From contig NZ_SNXB01000019.1 in the NCBI RefSeq assembly GCF_004362055.1, positions 1-41,914 on the forward strand: 41,914 nt of DNA, written 5' to 3'. Source of the DNA: Flavobacterium sp. 245. Its GTDB lineage: Bacteria; Bacteroidota; Bacteroidia; Flavobacteriales; Flavobacteriaceae. This document shows positions 39,591 through 41,914 of the stretch, one piece after another. How positions within the stretch are numbered: the first letter of the stretch is position 1; each line of letters starts with the position of its first letter. The notes beneath the pieces are model-generated. The model did no database searches. It saw only the letters and a list, made by a program, of their open reading frames with translations, and was not told the origin of the DNA. The translations under genes were made by a program, and so were the position numbers.

Positions 39591-41537
39591 TTAAACTGTA
39601 AAAACTTTTAATGTCTTTTTTATTTCTTCGTTTACAATCGAAGCAAATTCTTCAATAGAAACTGTAATATTGCCTTTTCCTTCTTGGCCGTGGCGACGAA
39701 TAGAAATTGTGCCATTTTTCTCTTCCTCTTCGCCCACAATCAGCATAAATGGGATTTTTTGCATTTCAGCATCTCTAATTTTCTTGCCAATTGTTTCGTT
39801 TCGGTTGTCAATTAGGGCGCGAATTTCGTGATTTTCTAGCAAATCTAAAACTTTTTTAGCATAATTTTCGTATTTCTCGCTCAAAGACAAGATTATAGCC
39901 TGTTCAGGCATTAGCCAAAGTGGGAAATTTCCTGCTGTATGTTCTAATAAAATTGCTATAAAACGTTCCATCGATCCAAAAGGAGCTCTATGAATCATAA
40001 CTGGTCGATGTAATTCATTATCAGCACCTTTGTATGTTAATTCAAAACGCTCAGGTAGATTGTAATCTACTTGAATGGTTCCTAACTGCCATTGTCTTCC
40101 TAAGGCATCTTTAACCATAAAGTCAAGCTTTGGTCCATAAAAAGCAGCTTCTCCGTATTCTACAACGGTATTAAGGCCTTTGTCGGCAGCAGCGTTGATA
40201 ATAGCGTTTTCAGCTTTCTCCCAATTTTCATCAGAACCAATGTATTTCTCTCTATTTTCCTGATCTCTTAGCGAAATTTGAGCAGTAAAGTTTTCAAAAC
40301 CTAACGAACCGAATACATAAAGTACAAGATCAATCACTTTTTTGAACTCTTCATCTAATTGCTCTGGAGTACAGAAAATATGCGCATCATCCTGAGTAAA
40401 TCCTCTTACACGAGTCAAACCGTGCAATTCTCCAGATTGCTCATATCTATATACAGTCCCAAATTCAGCATAACGTTTTGGTAAATCTTTGTAAGACCAA
40501 GGTCTTACGTTATAGATCTCACAGTGGTGAGGGCAGTTCATTGGCTTCAATAAAAACTCTTCACCTTCAGCCGGAGTATTGATTGGCTGAAAACTATCAG
40601 CTCCATATTTTGCATAGTGACCAGAAGTTACATAAAGTTCTTTTTGGCCAATATGTGGAGTAACTACTTGCTCGTAACCCGCTTTCTTCTGAGCTTTCTT
40701 TAAAAATTGCTCTAAACGATCTCTAAGTGCAGCACCTTTAGGTAGCCATAAAGGTAAACCTTGTCCCACTTTCTGAGAGAAAGCGAACAATTCAAGTTCT
40801 TTTCCTAATTTACGGTGATCACGACGTTTTGCTTCTTCAAGAAGTTCTAAGTATTCAGTCAGATCTTTTTGTTTAGGGAAAGAAGTTCCGTAAACACGAG
40901 TTAGCTGTTTGTTTTTTTCGTCACCTCTCCAATAAGCACCAGCTACACTCATTACTTTCATGGCTTTGATAATTCCTGTATTTGGAATATGGCCTCCACG
41001 GCATAAGTCAGTAAAAGTAGAGTGGTCACAAAAAGTAATAGTTCCGTCTTCAAGATTCGAAATCAATTCAGTCTTGTAAACGTTGTCTTTGTACATTTCT
41101 AATGCATCTGCTTTGCTAACCGGACGCATTTTAAATTCGTGTTTTCCTCGTGAAATCTCAAGAACACGATCTTCAATCTTTTTAAAATCAGCTTCAGAAA
41201 TTTTCTGATCACCAAAATCCACGTCATAATAAAACCCATTAGCAATTGCAGGTCCAAGAGTTAATTTAATTCCTGGGTACAATTCCTCAAGCGCTTGCGC
41301 CATTACGTGCGAAGTTGAATGCCAGAAAGCTTTTTTGCCTTCAGCATCATTCCAAGTATATAAAATAAGATTACCGTCGGTCGTTAATGGAGTTTCGGTT
41401 TCAATAGTTGTACCATTAAAAGATGCAGAAATAACATTTCTTGCAAAACCTTCGCTAATGTTTTTAGCGACCTCCATTGGAGTTACGCCTTGAGCGAACT
41501 CTCTAATTGACCCATCGGGTAAAGTAATCTTGATCAT
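39591..41537 (-). CDS. thrS: Threonyl-tRNA synthetase
   Basis: Charges tRNA-Thr. 648 residues, normal. The N-terminal TGS domain (ITLPDGSIREFAQGVTPMEV) is followed by the editing domain with HSTSHVMAQALEELYPGIK and CRGGHIP, and then the class II catalytic core: MNCPHHCEIY, RYEQSGELHGLTRVRGFTQDD and the motif 3 GSMERFIAIL. The C-terminal anticodon-binding domain ends KVFTV. First gene of the operon, 20 bp after a good promoter. There is no T-box-like leader, and the leader is short. Confidence 0.97.
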   Translation of the reverse strand: MIKITLPDGSIREFAQGVTPMEVAKNISEGFARNVISASFNGTTIETETPLTTDGNLILYTWNDAEGKKAFWHSTSHVMAQALEELYPGIKLTLGPAIANGFYYDVDFGDQKISEADFKKIEDRVLEISRGKHEFKMRPVSKADALEMYKDNVYKTELISNLEDGTITFCDHSTFTDLCRGGHIPNTGIIKAMKVMSVAGAYWRGDEKNKQLTRVYGTSFPKQKDLTEYLELLEEAKRRDHRKLGKELELFAFSQKVGQGLPLWLPKGAALRDRLEQFLKKAQKKAGYEQVVTPHIGQKELYVTSGHYAKYGADSFQPINTPAEGEEFLLKPMNCPHHCEIYNVRPWSYKDLPKRYAEFGTVYRYEQSGELHGLTRVRGFTQDDAHIFCTPEQLDEEFKKVIDLVLYVFGSLGFENFTAQISLRDQENREKYIGSDENWEKAENAIINAAADKGLNTVVEYGEAAFYGPKLDFMVKDALGRQWQLGTIQVDYNLPERFELTYKGADNELHRPVMIHRAPFGSMERFIAILLEHTAGNFPLWLMPEQAIILSLSEKYENYAKKVLDLLENHEIRALIDNRNETIGKKIRDAEMQKIPFMLIVGEEEEKNGTISIRRHGQEGKGNITVSIEEFASIVNEEIKKTLKVFTV

Positions 41538-41557
41538 TGTTTATAATTTTGTGAATG

Positions 41558-41588
41558 CAAATATAGCGCATTACTAAAATACATACAA
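41558..41588 (-). promoter_or_regulatory. Promoter of the thrS operon
   Basis: On the minus strand TTG (41586-41588), a 20-bp spacer and TATATTTG (41558-41565) fit the Bacteroidota consensus. The ATG is 20 bp downstream. Confidence 0.8.
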
Positions 41589-41739
41589 TATATATATGCA
41601 TGTTTATATTATATATGTTTTAGGAATGAATATCATCCGTAGTCTAATGCTTTTTTCTACATATATAAAGGTGGAATTTCTACTATATTGTATAGGAAGG
41701 ATTCTTTAGAGAAGAATTAGTATTTTAATAAGGAGTTAT
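41589..41739. other. AT-rich intergenic region upstream of thrS
   Basis: Contains the palindromic ATATATATGCAT stretch and GTAG/CTAC short pairs near 41640-41661. No gene or recognised RNA is supported. Confidence 0.4.
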
Positions 41740-41841
41740 TTCCCGCTATCCGCTACACACGAGTGATAGCGAACTGACGAAGTAATCTTTTGTGGTGAAC
41801 CCCGCCACAAAAGGATTTCCACTACTATCGGGGCTAGGGAA
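41740..41841. repeat. Structured repeat element, copy B
   Basis: Three nested or adjacent stems are present: TTCCC/GGGAA closing the ends (41740-41744 and 41837-41841), CGCTATC/GATAGCG (41744-41750 and 41765-41771), and the 9-bp CTTTTGTGG/CCACAAAAG (41787-41795 and 41805-41813). It shares GCTATCCrCTA, ATCTTTTGT and ACAAAAGGAT with copy A at 19281-19390. No reading frame is supported. After it, 41842-41914 shows nothing recognisable. Confidence 0.7.
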
Positions 41842-41914
41842 GTTGTTTTCGAGAGAGGCCTTATATATAAGTATAGAAAGATACGTGTCGGAAAAGCAGT
41901 GAAAAGAGACTTTG

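Noticed and set aside
41538..41700. T-box or other tRNA-sensing leader upstream of thrS
   Set aside because: The promoter is only 20 bp from the ATG, leaving no room for a leader.
1..41914. CRISPR array, prophage, integrase or insertion sequence
   Set aside because: No array of regularly spaced repeats, cas, phage or transposase genes was recognised anywhere in the window.

Overview
The window comes from a low-GC member of the Bacteroidota and very probably from the genus Flavobacterium. Several promoters match the Bacteroidota sigma factor consensus (TTTG or TTG, a spacer of about 17-21, then TAnnTTTG), Shine-Dalgarno sites are mostly absent, and the protein set is flavobacterial: crtI-crtB under a MerR regulator, a split transketolase, a zinc-motif-less Tgt, many small lipoproteins, and DegU/NarL-type two-component systems with TPR kinases.

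Left part (1-11188). A carotenoid cluster (merR-crtI-crtB, minus strand) is controlled by a CarH/LitR-like regulator that keeps most of the residues used to bind adenosylcobalamin. A periplasmic TPR protein follows, then a six-gene minus-strand operon headed by an ArsR repressor (arsR, SRPBCC, DoxX, DUF1801/YdeI, AlkD-like, DUF4256). Its promoter is overlaid by a 17-bp direct repeat that looks like the ArsR operator. A DUF4440-like secreted protein, a membrane dipeptidase and a secreted amidohydrolase-SnoaL fusion come next.

Middle part (11189-25468). Three identical tRNA-Lys(TTT) genes and one tRNA-Leu(GAG) flank a WG-repeat gene that appears to interrupt the tRNA cluster. Housekeeping genes follow: shikimate kinase, a phosphoribosyltransferase, an S4-domain RNA-binding protein, an FKBP lipoprotein with calcium-type repeats, two-gene transketolase, tgt, lptG-like, an EamA transporter, accA and dnaB. 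The intergenic gaps hold several inverted-repeat elements.

Right part (25571-41914). An uncharacterised set (127-aa soluble protein, seven-helix membrane protein, lipoprotein) precedes a DesK/DegU-like kinase and regulator. A secreted protein of the family often labelled asparagine synthetase B and a secreted EEP-family nuclease converge. On the minus strand there is a tandem pair of TPR sensor kinases, the second of which has lost the phosphoacceptor histidine, with a response regulator and a small membrane protein. Then come a Crp-like regulator with an AhpD-like protein, and the conserved thrS-infC-rpmI-rplT operon, in which infC begins with a non-canonical ATA codon.

The observations most worth following are the degenerate kinase pair, the unknown module next to the DesK/DegU pair, the B12/light regulator of carotenoid genes, the ArsR operator layout, and a structured repeat present twice in the window (19281-19390 and 41740-41841).
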